Below are positions 23,292-32,068 of a DNA stretch of 32,802 bases, piece by piece. The translations under genes were made by a program, and so were the position numbers. Below the pieces are notes generated by a model. It did not search any database. It was not told where the DNA came from and saw nothing but the letters and a program-made list of their open reading frames with translations. The stretch covers positions 1-32,802 of the forward strand of contig JANQMO010000034.1 of NCBI GenBank assembly GCA_028280025.1, read 5' to 3'. The first letter of the stretch is position 1; the number at the start of each line of letters is the position of its first letter. The stretch is from Chlorobium sp. (GTDB lineage: Bacteria; Bacteroidota; Chlorobiia; Chlorobiales; Chlorobiaceae).

Positions 23292-26132
23292 TCATTCAAG
23301 CCACGGCTTGAGATGCCTGCCGGTAACTGAGTCCGAATGATCGCAGATTGATTCAGGTGCTCCTTCTGCAACAAGCTCTCCTCCCCTGTTACCGGCACCG
23401 GGGCCGAGATCGATAATCCAGTCGGCCTGCTTGATGATGTCCGGATTGTGCTCGATGATCAAGACGGAGTTGTCCTGGGCCAGAAGACGTTCGAAACACT
23501 TGATGAGTTTGTGAATATCCTCGAAATGCAGGCCGGTGGTCGGCTCATCAAAAATAAACAGGGCATGTCCCGTATCGGCTTTTGCAATGTAGTTGGCAAG
23601 CTTGAGACGCTGCGCTTCTCCGCCCGAAAGAGTGCTCGATGACTGGCCGAGACGAATATAGCCAAGGCCGACATCGTCCAGAACCGTGAGTTTCCGCACG
23701 ATAGAACGCTCCCCTGAAAAAAAATCCATTGCCTCGCGGACGGTGAGATCGAGAACATCGGCAATTGAAAGTCCGTTAAAACGGACATCGAGCGTATCGC
23801 TTTTATACCTTTTTCCCCCGCACTCCTCACAGACCGCCTCGATATCGGCAAGAAACTGCATTTCGATTTTCACCATCCCTTCGCCGGAACACTCCTCGCA
23901 CCGGCCGCCGGGGATATTGAACGAAAAGTAGCCCGGCTTCCACCCGCGCGCTTTTGCCTCGCGGGTACGGGCGAAAATCTGGCGGATGTCGTCGAAAATC
24001 TTCATGTACGTGACCGGGTTGCTCCTGCTTGACTTTCCGATCGGAGACTGGTCGACATGCTCGACACTTTCGATGTATTCGATTCCCTTTATCGCGCGGT
24101 GTGTCCCGACCCGCTCCACACTCTTTTCCTCTTTTACCCTGGCAATTCCCTTCCTCAGGATATCGTTGACAAGCGTCGATTTACCCGAACCGCTGACACC
24201 GGTCACGCAGGTCATGATACCCAGCGGGAAACGAACATCGATATTTTTCAGGTTGTTCTGCATGGCGCCTATAACCTCGATACACCTCGAAAAATCGGGT
24301 GCTCTGCGCTTTACCGGAACCGCAATAGTTCTCCGTCCGGCAAGATAATCGGCTGTAAGGGAACCTGTCCTGCCGTGGATTGCCGACGGCGGCCCATGGA
24401 ACACAACGTCCCCCCCGCTCGTGCCCGCATGAGGACCCAGGTCGATGATCTCATCGGCAGCCTCGATGATCTCCCGGTCATGCTCGACGACAACAACCGT
24501 ATTACCCATATCCCGAAGTCTCTTCAGGAGACCGATCAGCCTCGCTGAATCGCTTTGATGCAGGCCGATACTCGGCTCGTCGAGGATATACAATGCTCCG
24601 ACAAGCGGAGAACCGAGTGAGGTCGAAAGATTGATCCGCTGAAACTCGCCTCCGCTCAGGGTATGCGTCAGCCTGTCGAGCGTAAGGTAATTCAGACCGA
24701 CATCGAGCAGGTACTGCAGCCTTTTTTCTATTTCCTGCAGAAGGGCTCCCGCAACCTTTCTGTCGAAGGGAGAAATATCGAGGCTCTTGAAAAAACCCGA
24801 CGCCTCTTCGATGTTCATCCGGCAGACTTCACCGATATGACGCCCCGATATCCTGACACATCTCGACTCCTGCTTGAGCCTTGAGCCTTCACACTCCTTA
24901 CAGACGGCATACCCCCTGTACCGGCTCAGAAAAACCCGCAAATGGACCTTGTAACCCGCGTCTTTCTCGATCTCTCTGAAAAAATGATTGATTCCCCTGT
25001 ACCCCTTTGAAGGAATACCCTTCCAGACCATGTCCTTATGGGCGGCAGGAAGCTTTTCATACGGTCTGTCAACAGAAATACCGGCCTGGGCGGCGGCAGC
25101 AAGCAGTTTACGCTTGTGGCGGCTGTACTTTTCGGAATTCCAGCAGGCAATCGCACCTTCGGCAAGGCTGAGAGATTTATCCGGAATAACGGCTTCTTCA
25201 TCGATACCCGCAACACGGCCGAAACCCTGGCAAAGAGGACAGGCACCCAGAGGAGAATTGAAAGCGAAGAGCTGCGGGGTGGGCTCCTGGTACTCGACCC
25301 CGTCATGTTCGAGAAGACTGCTGAAACGGTAGAGCTTGTCCCCAACAACTTTCATCAGGACGTAACCGCCGGATTCATCGAAACCGGTTTCAGCGGCCTG
25401 CCGCACCCTGCCTGCGGTTTTTTCGTCATGAACATTCCTGAAACGGTCGACCAGCACGATCAGTTGCGAAAGTTCTTCGGCATTCATGCGCTCGATCTCG
25501 TCATACACGCCGCGGTCATTGATATCAAGAATTACGTCCTTCTGAACAAGACGGTAAAATCCTTTTTGCAGGAGATTGTCCAGTTCCTCTTTGACTGAAC
25601 ACCGTTGAAACGCCGGATCGCGGTGACAAGGAAAAGGAAAGCCTATGAAGAACCGCGAGCCCTCCTCGAGATAGCCTGCCTGAAGCGCAACATCCTCGGG
25701 AGAATGCTTCAGGACAAGTTCATTGGTATCGGCAGAATAGATCTTGCCGATCCTTGCAAAAAGAAGCCTGAGGTAATCATAGATTTCCGATACCGTTCCG
25801 ACAGTCGATCTCGGGTTTTTGGGAATAGCTTTCTGCTCGATCGCTATCGCCGGAGCTATTCCCTCGATGGCCTCGATGTCGGGTCGCGGCATTCTTTCGA
25901 GAAACTGACGGATATAGGCCGACATCGACTCGACATATCTCCGGTGCCCCTCGGCATAAAGCGTGTCGAAAGCAAGACTGGATTTCCCCGACCCGCTCAC
26001 ACCGGTTATCACGACGAACCTGTTTCTCGGTATCGTAACGGAGATATGTTTCAGGTTGTGAGTACCGACCCCTTTCATGACAATATCAGGGAGCGAGCTT
26101 TCCGTTACGGACAATACTTCTTCTTTCTCCAT
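23292..26132 (-). CDS. uvrA: Excinuclease ABC subunit A (UvrA)
   Basis: UvrA is the damage-recognition ATPase of nucleotide excision repair. The 946-residue protein has two ABC ATPase modules. The first has GVSGSGKSS, SAYIRQFLERMPRPDIEAIEGIAPAIAIEQKAIP, TLSGGEFQRINLSTSL and DEPSIGLH. The second has GVSGSGKSTLV, the C-terminal zinc finger CEECSGEG...CEECGGKRY, LSGGEAQRLKLANYI and DEPTTGLHFEDI. In the first module the usual paired cysteines of the first zinc finger are incomplete: GACPLCQGFG is present, but the preceding CPxCG is replaced by DGVEYQEPTPQLFAFNSP. I recall this in UvrA paralogues of Bacteroidetes and Chlorobi. The start is ATG 26132; earlier in-frame starts add unrelated residues. 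An Rrf2 gene lies 156 nt upstream. Confidence 0.95.
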   Translation of the reverse strand: MEKEEVLSVTESSLPDIVMKGVGTHNLKHISVTIPRNRFVVITGVSGSGKSSLAFDTLYAEGHRRYVESMSAYIRQFLERMPRPDIEAIEGIAPAIAIEQKAIPKNPRSTVGTVSEIYDYLRLLFARIGKIYSADTNELVLKHSPEDVALQAGYLEEGSRFFIGFPFPCHRDPAFQRCSVKEELDNLLQKGFYRLVQKDVILDINDRGVYDEIERMNAEELSQLIVLVDRFRNVHDEKTAGRVRQAAETGFDESGGYVLMKVVGDKLYRFSSLLEHDGVEYQEPTPQLFAFNSPLGACPLCQGFGRVAGIDEEAVIPDKSLSLAEGAIACWNSEKYSRHKRKLLAAAAQAGISVDRPYEKLPAAHKDMVWKGIPSKGYRGINHFFREIEKDAGYKVHLRVFLSRYRGYAVCKECEGSRLKQESRCVRISGRHIGEVCRMNIEEASGFFKSLDISPFDRKVAGALLQEIEKRLQYLLDVGLNYLTLDRLTHTLSGGEFQRINLSTSLGSPLVGALYILDEPSIGLHQSDSARLIGLLKRLRDMGNTVVVVEHDREIIEAADEIIDLGPHAGTSGGDVVFHGPPSAIHGRTGSLTADYLAGRRTIAVPVKRRAPDFSRCIEVIGAMQNNLKNIDVRFPLGIMTCVTGVSGSGKSTLVNDILRKGIARVKEEKSVERVGTHRAIKGIEYIESVEHVDQSPIGKSSRSNPVTYMKIFDDIRQIFARTREAKARGWKPGYFSFNIPGGRCEECSGEGMVKIEMQFLADIEAVCEECGGKRYKSDTLDVRFNGLSIADVLDLTVREAMDFFSGERSIVRKLTVLDDVGLGYIRLGQSSSTLSGGEAQRLKLANYIAKADTGHALFIFDEPTTGLHFEDIHKLIKCFERLLAQDNSVLIIEHNPDIIKQADWIIDLGPGAGNRGGELVAEGAPESICDHSDSVTGRHLKPWLE

Positions 26133-26288
26133 CACCTTTTTGCTGATAACAATTGTAAGATGCCGTTTACAGCCCGACATAATCGTAACGTATGGAACGG
26201 TTGACAAACTAAACGAAAAAGGGATGAGACACAACGGTATTGTGCGACGAAGGAAGATTGCACAACAAGAGGTTCGCCCGAAGCGGGC

Positions 26289-26696
26289 TCAACGTGATAC
26301 AAGAAGCGAAGTGACGGTCGTTCCCGCAAGAAGCGAATCGATCCTTCTTTCGAGCGTGAACATATATGACCTGTGGGTGCAGGTTTCCGCAATTTCGCAT
26401 TTTCCGCTTTCTGCCGAACAGCGCATAAGATGAGGTTCTCCTTCTATGGCCCGTCCGATATCGGAAACGGTTATATCATCCGGAGACCTCGCCAGCCTGT
26501 ATCCTCCGTTGACCCCCTGGACCGATACTGCAATACCGGCTCTTTTCAAATTTTGCATGGCTTTTGCCAGAAACTCCTGGGAAAAACCGATGTCCTGCGA
26601 CATCTCTTTTACGGTAACAACCGCCTGAGGTTCTTTTCGGGCCAGAAAAACAACCGCATGCAGGCCATATTCGAACTTTCTCGATACTTTCAGCAT
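26289..26696 (-). CDS. Rrf2-family transcriptional regulator with conserved cysteines
   Basis: Rrf2 proteins are small winged-helix DNA-binding regulators, many of which sense iron-sulfur cluster status, nitric oxide or redox state. The 135 residues show the helix-turn-helix region VTVKEMSQDIGFSQEFLAKAMQNLKRAGI and the wing VQGVNGGYRLAR. Three cysteines follow in C93-x6-C100-x5-C106, with H108 close by. This resembles the IscR C-x5-C-x5-C layout and could bind a cluster, but the first spacing is one residue longer. No iscS or nif genes are beside it, so its targets are unknown. It may regulate the divergent hydrolase gene, its own promoter or uvrA, which lies 156 nt downstream on the same strand. 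Confidence 0.92.
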   Translation of the reverse strand: MLKVSRKFEYGLHAVVFLARKEPQAVVTVKEMSQDIGFSQEFLAKAMQNLKRAGIAVSVQGVNGGYRLARSPDDITVSDIGRAIEGEPHLMRCSAESGKCEIAETCTHRSYMFTLERRIDSLLAGTTVTSLLVSR

Positions 26697-26835
26697 CCTT
26701 CACGGAATAATTGCGAAACACAAACAAGACAAATTTAAACCTATTTATCGAGAAATCAAACAAAAAGCCTGTATATTTCAAGCACGATCACCTATATTTG
26801 ATGAAACGACGACACCACCGGCATTAAACGCTGCT

Positions 26836-27708
26836 ATGAACGATCTGTCTGCCGACCTTTTCTACAACTGGGAATACGAAAAAGGGAAAAACGCGCGTAT
26901 ACGCTTCCGGGAATACAGCCCGTCACGGCAAAACGATCCCGCCCTTCTTTTTGTCCACGGTTACGGCGGCATGCTTGAACACTGGAATGACAACATTCCT
27001 GAATTCAAGGACGACTATCACGTACTTGCTATCGACCTCCTCGGTTTCGGGAAGTCGGAAAAACCGAATGCGCGCTACAGCCTTTCTCTTTTCGCCCGCC
27101 AGATAGAAGCCTTCCTGAATTACAGGGGTATCCGTGATGTCATTCTTGTGGGCCATTCCATGGGCGGAGCATCCGGCCTGCTTTTTGCCCACCTCAATCC
27201 CGATCGGGTAAAAGGACTTGTCCTTGCAAACCCTTCCGGCCTTTTCGGCGACAGCATGGATCCAATGGCAAAAACCTTTTTCGGTCTGATCGCTTCCCCG
27301 CTCATCGGCGAGGTGATGTTCGCGGCCTTTGCAAATCCGATAGGGGTAAGCCAAAGTCTTTTGCCGACCTATTACAACCAGAAAAAAGTTGATTTCCAGC
27401 TCATAAGCCAGTTTACCCGGCCGCTGCATGACAAGGGTGCAGTCTGGTCATATCTCTCCCCCTCCCGCCGGCCGCATGATTTCACCCTGGAATACCTCCC
27501 GAAGCCCTGCCACTACCGCAACAAGGCGTTTCTGGTCTGGGGAGCCGAAGACAGCGCTCTGCCGCCGCACAGGATCATTCCCGAGTTCCAGCAGATTCTG
27601 CCGCAGGCCGGTGCGTTCATCATTCCGGAAGCATCCCATTGCATTCATCACGATGCACACAAAACATTCAATGAACGGCTTGCATACCTTCTGACTCATG
27701 AGCTCTGA
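26836..27708 (+). CDS. Alpha/beta hydrolase
   Basis: This 290-residue protein has the alpha/beta-hydrolase fold. The oxyanion region is LLFVHGYGG. The nucleophile elbow is GHSMGG with S108. The acid is D239 (WGAEDSALPP), and the likely base is H268 (EASHCIHHD). LAIDLLGFGKSEKPN and GLVLANPSGLFG are standard strand motifs. A complete catalytic triad predicts an active esterase, lipase or C-C hydrolase; the substrate is not readable. No signal peptide is seen. A role in pigment or lipid metabolism would be a guess. It is transcribed divergently from the Rrf2 gene, with 139 nt between them, and converges on lptD. No ribosome-binding site stands out before the ATG. Confidence 0.92.
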   Translation: MNDLSADLFYNWEYEKGKNARIRFREYSPSRQNDPALLFVHGYGGMLEHWNDNIPEFKDDYHVLAIDLLGFGKSEKPNARYSLSLFARQIEAFLNYRGIRDVILVGHSMGGASGLLFAHLNPDRVKGLVLANPSGLFGDSMDPMAKTFFGLIASPLIGEVMFAAFANPIGVSQSLLPTYYNQKKVDFQLISQFTRPLHDKGAVWSYLSPSRRPHDFTLEYLPKPCHYRNKAFLVWGAEDSALPPHRIIPEFQQILPQAGAFIIPEASHCIHHDAHKTFNERLAYLLTHEL

Positions 27709-27729
27709 AACAGAAAGGAGTCAGGAGCA

Positions 27730-27744
27730 GCCCGGTTTCCGGGC
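27730..27744 (+). other. Short GC-rich hairpin downstream of the alpha/beta hydrolase gene
   Basis: GCCCGG-TTT-CCGGGC is a 6-bp perfect stem with a 3-nt loop, 21 nt after the hydrolase stop codon. It has no following T-run, so it is not a standard terminator. A near-copy of its right half with the following bases (CCGGGCAGGAGTAAGGAG, 27739-27756) recurs at 27879-27896 with 16 of 18 matches. Confidence 0.4.
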
Positions 27745-27773
27745 AGGAGTAAGGAGGTGTCAAAAGGGGCACA

Positions 27774-27801
27774 GTGACGAGTGACAAGTGACGGGTGAAG
27801 A
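27774..27801. repeat. 7-bp tandem repeat tract (GTGACnn x4)
   Basis: Four adjacent heptamers GTGACGA, GTGACAA, GTGACGG and GTGAAGA lie between the convergent hydrolase and lptD genes. The 16-mer CAGTGACGAGTGACAA at 27772-27787 is also found at 23267-23282, over the stop codon of the orphan ORF. Such heptad tracts occur in intergenic spaces of many bacterial genomes and may spread by slippage or recombination. Confidence 0.75.
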
Positions 27802-27943
27802 AGATGCAGGAGGGGCACAGCCTCGACATGTCGGGAGCCTACACATAAAATCATTAAGCAGGGCTATAGAAGCAGCCTCCGGGCAGAGGTAAGGAGCAGG
27901 AATAATCCGGCAACATGCAACCGCATTGACCTGAAGCGGCAGG

Positions 27944-30637
27944 TCAGGTTGGTTCACTGAAACGGCCTGCCTGCCGGATCCTGATATCCCTAAGATGGGG
28001 CGCCTTGATGCCGATCTGGAAAAAATAGCTTTCGTACTCACCGGCCGGCACAACCTGGAAACTCATATCCCAGCACCGGAAATCGCCGTAAAGATTGATC
28101 TGGGGATAGATCAGTTCGCTGTTCTCGATATCGTAACCGGTGTTCAGGCCTAAATGCCAGGTCCTGCTCAAGGATACTTTCGCGGACGTATTCAAGAGAA
28201 CTGTCGATTGAGCCTGCTCAAGGGGGTTATACCTGTTGGAGTTCAGGTAGAGCGACATTCGCAGTTGCCAGGGAAGCCTGTTGCCGAGATAGCCGAAAGA
28301 ATCCCTGTTATAACGCTCCTTGTAGATGGCTTTTTCAACACTGACCTCTTTATCTTCCTTATCGTCTTTCTTTTTTGGACCATCTCCGCTGATACTTCCC
28401 TTCAGGCTCATACTCATGTTCAGGAATCCCCGGACAAAACGCAGCAGCCCTTTTCCGTCATCGATATTCAACCTGTCGATCGTTGTCCCGGTAAGGGGAT
28501 CATAGCTGTAAAAATCATAGGTGGCTCCCGCACGAAGCTGCAATGTCGGTGAAAGGGCGTTGCTTGAAGCGGTAAGCACCAGTGGTGCAAGACGCAGCGA
28601 ATCGGCGGCAAAATCATAACCTGTAGACGCATTGATTGAAAGGAGCTGGAGAATTTTGTCATTCATTACGACCCCCTCTGAGGACGTACCGCCTTTCACC
28701 TTTGCCTGAAGAAGGTTCTGAACCGAAAAACCCAGCTCGCTCCTTTCCTGGAAAATACCGTTATAAATCGCGTTCTGATATCTGCTGTAGCGAACCGGCT
28801 CATTGAGAGCGTCGATGTAGGTAGCGTAATAATCGTAATCCTCTCCGGTAAAATCAGGGTTCCAGGAGAACGAAATATTGGGAATGACGGTGTGCCGCAG
28901 CGCTTTTACCCCCAATGCGTTTTCGAAAAAAGGGGTGTAGAGCGTACCGTACAGCCTTGTCTGGGCATCGACATCAAAAGAGTAGGTCGAGTATCGGGAC
29001 GGACTCTCGATTCTATCCTCAACAACTTCGTCGGCAACGTCGTCATAATACTTCTCAAGGTAACTGTCCACGTAATAGGTGTTGTAACTGACTCGGCCAT
29101 TGACGTTGAAATACCTGAACAGTGTCGAGTTTACACTGAAAGGCAACCTGAGCCTCAGGCCCCAGCGGTCGTCTTCAACAGGATTGTTGTCAACGATTCC
29201 CTGCAGATCGACATCCTGGGAAAAGTTTACCCTGAAATCTTTTGAAAACTCATGATTCAAAGCTGTACGTAAACTTGCATCCGTCTGATAGTCACGGTAT
29301 TTCAGATCGTCCAATGTTGCATAGGTTGCTTTTGCCGAAACCCGCGGCGTCAGGGATAAACGGTACCGCCAGTCGTCGTTGAGGGTTGTTTCGTTCCTGA
29401 AAGGGTAGATACGTTTCTGGTAATAGGACGAGGTGACTGTCTGGGTAAGGTCGCCGTCCCTGAGGTCTTCGGTGCGCTGATAGCTTGCCGTCAGGCTGCT
29501 GCCGCCATCGTCAAATGATTTGGAGACGGACGCGTACGAGTTCGCCTGCTCGCTGATGATGGATTCGGTATTGATCGTTGACACATCGTAATAGCGGCGC
29601 CCTCCCTGATAGTTCAGGTTGAGGTCGACGCGGAGTGTCGGGTCGAAAACATGGTGGTGAACAAGCTTGAAATTCCAGTTATCGTAATCGACATAATCCG
29701 GATCGTCGGGATGGGACAGAATAAACCGCTCATATTCTCCCGCGAGATACCCGTCAAAAAGGTACTTCTTTTTGTAGCGGAACCGTTCGGCGACCCGCCA
29801 GCTGCCGTTGAAAGCCACATCACCTTCTAAAAGCAGGTCCATGTAGTCGTTCATTGCCCAGAAATAGCCGAGATCAGAAAAATAGACGCCCCTGTCATCC
29901 TTGGCAAAGCGGGGAACAAGAAATCCGGAAACGCGGTCATTCCTGATCGGAAGATACATGAACGGAAGCGGCACGAGAGGTATGGCCGGCATTCGCAGTG
30001 AAAACGGCTTGGGGCGGATATAGAGTATCATGGGCCTTGCGACAACCTTGTCATCAGGAATGATCTTCATATCCTTTCCATAAAACCAGAAATCTGGATC
30101 GTCCTTGGAACAGGTGGTATAGATTCCGTCCCTGATATACAGCTCGCCGGTCTCCAGGCGTTTGACATTGACACCGGTATAGAATCCATCCTTTATTTCC
30201 GATGATACATTGAGCGTACGCCCCTTTCTTGTCCTGTAGTTATAGCTCATCCGCTCGGCCTCGAACGTACCGTCCTTGTCGGTGAATACCGCCGGATCGG
30301 TTATCGCCCCCAGGGAATCCGCTGCAGAAAACGCATTGAAAAGAGCTGTATCGTAATCGATGAGGATTTTCGGGGCATCAAGCGCCATATCCTCATAGCG
30401 AACGGAAGCATCGCCCCATAGCTCCATTGTCCTCCCTGTAAGATCGTAAACGAGAGAATCGCGTGCGGTATAGACAATTGTCGTGTCAGGAGAACCTCCC
30501 CGCCCGGTTTGGTTCGGTGCAGTAACCTCCTCATCGGGTTCGGCAAGGGATTGCCGGGGCAAAACCAGCAGTGCCAGGGCAAGCACTGCCACGGGAAAGA
30601 CAGGAAGTTTCCTTATCGCTTTGCCTGACAGTATCAC
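27944..30637 (-). CDS. lptD: LPS-assembly outer-membrane protein LptD (OstA/Imp)
   Basis: LptD is the outer-membrane beta-barrel that, with LptE, inserts lipopolysaccharide into the outer leaflet. The 897-residue protein has a signal peptide (VFPVAVLALALLVLPRQSLAEPD). An N-terminal OstA/LptA-like jellyroll domain follows (MELWGDASVRYEDMALDAPKI to GIYTTCSKDDPDFWFYG). A long barrel region of alternating aromatic strands runs to the C-terminus and includes VPLPFMYLPIRNDRVSGFLVPRF. A highly charged loop (KKKDDKEDKE, near residues 760-770) is probably exposed. Only two cysteines are present, C176 and C855, compared with four in E. coli. The start is GTG at 30637 with GGAG upstream. The gene is divergent from trpB, and no LptE is seen nearby. 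Confidence 0.93.
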   Translation of the reverse strand: MILSGKAIRKLPVFPVAVLALALLVLPRQSLAEPDEEVTAPNQTGRGGSPDTTIVYTARDSLVYDLTGRTMELWGDASVRYEDMALDAPKILIDYDTALFNAFSAADSLGAITDPAVFTDKDGTFEAERMSYNYRTRKGRTLNVSSEIKDGFYTGVNVKRLETGELYIRDGIYTTCSKDDPDFWFYGKDMKIIPDDKVVARPMILYIRPKPFSLRMPAIPLVPLPFMYLPIRNDRVSGFLVPRFAKDDRGVYFSDLGYFWAMNDYMDLLLEGDVAFNGSWRVAERFRYKKKYLFDGYLAGEYERFILSHPDDPDYVDYDNWNFKLVHHHVFDPTLRVDLNLNYQGGRRYYDVSTINTESIISEQANSYASVSKSFDDGGSSLTASYQRTEDLRDGDLTQTVTSSYYQKRIYPFRNETTLNDDWRYRLSLTPRVSAKATYATLDDLKYRDYQTDASLRTALNHEFSKDFRVNFSQDVDLQGIVDNNPVEDDRWGLRLRLPFSVNSTLFRYFNVNGRVSYNTYYVDSYLEKYYDDVADEVVEDRIESPSRYSTYSFDVDAQTRLYGTLYTPFFENALGVKALRHTVIPNISFSWNPDFTGEDYDYYATYIDALNEPVRYSRYQNAIYNGIFQERSELGFSVQNLLQAKVKGGTSSEGVVMNDKILQLLSINASTGYDFAADSLRLAPLVLTASSNALSPTLQLRAGATYDFYSYDPLTGTTIDRLNIDDGKGLLRFVRGFLNMSMSLKGSISGDGPKKKDDKEDKEVSVEKAIYKERYNRDSFGYLGNRLPWQLRMSLYLNSNRYNPLEQAQSTVLLNTSAKVSLSRTWHLGLNTGYDIENSELIYPQINLYGDFRCWDMSFQVVPAGEYESYFFQIGIKAPHLRDIRIRQAGRFSEPT

Positions 30638-30676
30638 GAGGGGAACACTCCTTGCTGAAAAGAGGGTTGATTTTAC

Positions 30677-30706
30677 TTGGAAGCGACCGATAAAACTCCC
30701 TATATA
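30677..30706 (+). promoter_or_regulatory. Candidate trpB promoter
   Basis: TTGGAA (30677-30682), an 18-nt spacer, and TATATA (30701-30706) lie in the A/T-rich divergent region between lptD and trpB. This would give a leader of roughly 140 nt. The match is by eye only, and the A/T-rich tract could equally serve lptD on the other strand. Confidence 0.35.
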
Positions 30707-30777
30707 TATTACTTTAATAAACTATACCCAAGCTGATCGTTTCGGTTTACAGGAATAGTGAAATTACGCAGCTGAAC

Positions 30778-30832
30778 CTGCCGGTATTCCACACAGGCAT
30801 GGATAGACTGCCCGGAAAAATGGAACCGGCAG
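30778..30832 (+). promoter_or_regulatory. Long-range stem in the trpB leader
   Basis: CTGCCGGT-AT-TCCA (30778-30791) can pair with TGGA-ACCGGCAG (30821-30832) to give 12 bp with a 2-nt bulge around a 29-nt loop. It ends 18 nt before the trpB ATG, in a region with no obvious ribosome-binding site. It might control translation or transcript stability. There is no run of Trp codons, so it is not a classical trp attenuator. Confidence 0.35.
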
Positions 30833-30850
30833 CATCAGCAGAACAAACTG

Positions 30851-32068
30851 ATGTCATTTATGGAGAAGTCTGCTTATTCAGCACCGGATAACAAGGGACA
30901 CTACGGACCATTCGGAGGGAAATACATCCCCGAAACACTTATAAAAAATGCGTCTGACCTTGAAAAAGAATACCGGAAGGTCAAAAATGATCCCGCGTTC
31001 TGGGCGGAATATAACAGCCTGCTCCGGAACTACGTCGGACGACCGACACCGCTATACCTTGCCGAAAATCTGAGCAAAATGACAGGAGGCGCCAGAATAT
31101 ACCTCAAACGCGAAGATATCTGTCATACCGGCGCCCACAAGATCAATAACGCGATCGGCCAGGCCCTTCTTGCCAAACGGATGGGAAAAAAAAGAATAAT
31201 AGCCGAAACCGGCGCGGGTCAGCATGGCGTGGCAACGGCAACGGTCTGCGCCCTCTTCAATCTCGACTGCATCGTCTACATGGGCGCAGAAGACATCAGG
31301 CGTCAGGCCCCGAATGTTGCACGGATGAAACTGCTGGGCGCTGAGGTCCGGCCTGTCGAAAGCGGAACCAGGACGCTCAAGGACGCCACCAGCGAGGCCA
31401 TTCGCGACTGGATCAACAATCCCGAAGACACCTTCTACATTATAGGCTCGGTTGTCGGCATGCACCCATACCCGATGATGGTCAGGGATTTCCAGGCCAT
31501 TATCGGAAGGGAAACAAAACAGCAGATTCTTGAACAGGAAGGACGCCTTCCTGACGTCATCACTGCGTGCGTCGGCGGCGGCAGCAATGCGATCGGCATG
31601 TTTTTCGAGTTTCTCGATGAAAGCGGCTCCATCGAAATGGTCGGCGTCGAGGCTGCCGGAGAAGGGCTTGAGGGGCTTCATGCCGCATCACTCACAAAAG
31701 GGGAAAAAGGCGTCCTCCATGGCGCCATGATGAAAATCCTGCAGGATGATAACGGCCAGGTCCTCGAAGCACATTCCATCTCTGCCGGGCTCGACTATCC
31801 CGGTGTGGGGCCCGAGCACTGCTACCTGCAGGAACTCGGCATCGTGAGCTATACATCTGCAACCGATACAGAAGCCCTCGAAGCCCTCAAGCTCCTTGCC
31901 TCCACCGAAGGGATCATCTGCGCCCTGGAGTCAGCTCACGCAGTCCATTATGCAACGGTCCGGGCAAAAGAAATGCCGCAAGACGGCATCCTCGTCGTCA
32001 ATCTGTCAGGCAGGGGCGACAAGGATATGGAGACCATTATGGAAAGTATTGGGGCGGGAGAATCGTGA
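30851..32068 (+). CDS. trpB: Tryptophan synthase beta chain
   Basis: TrpB joins indole to serine to make tryptophan, using pyridoxal phosphate, in an alpha2-beta2 complex with TrpA. The 405-residue protein has the PLP lysine K97 in HTGAHKINNA and the catalytic glutamate in ETGAGQHGVATATVCA. GAEDIRRQAPNVARMKLLGAEV, the phosphate-binding GGGSNAIGMF, and the C-terminal LSGRGDKD are also present. EAHSISAGLDYPGVGPEH is the COMM-domain-type region that marks TrpB1, the form that pairs with TrpA. The start could be ATG 30851 or the in-frame ATG at 30860 (MEKSAYS); both are poorly served by ribosome-binding sites. It stands alone, 11.7 kb from trpA on the other strand, with nadA converging on it. Confidence 0.97.
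   Translation: MSFMEKSAYSAPDNKGHYGPFGGKYIPETLIKNASDLEKEYRKVKNDPAFWAEYNSLLRNYVGRPTPLYLAENLSKMTGGARIYLKREDICHTGAHKINNAIGQALLAKRMGKKRIIAETGAGQHGVATATVCALFNLDCIVYMGAEDIRRQAPNVARMKLLGAEVRPVESGTRTLKDATSEAIRDWINNPEDTFYIIGSVVGMHPYPMMVRDFQAIIGRETKQQILEQEGRLPDVITACVGGGSNAIGMFFEFLDESGSIEMVGVEAAGEGLEGLHAASLTKGEKGVLHGAMMKILQDDNGQVLEAHSISAGLDYPGVGPEHCYLQELGIVSYTSATDTEALEALKLLASTEGIICALESAHAVHYATVRAKEMPQDGILVVNLSGRGDKDMETIMESIGAGES

Noticed and set aside
27730..27744. Rho-independent terminator after the alpha/beta hydrolase gene
   Set aside because: The stem is short and has no T-run after it on either strand.
30799..30891. Trp leader peptide for attenuation of trpB
   Set aside because: The short frame has no tryptophan codons, and no alternative terminator hairpin with a T-run follows it.
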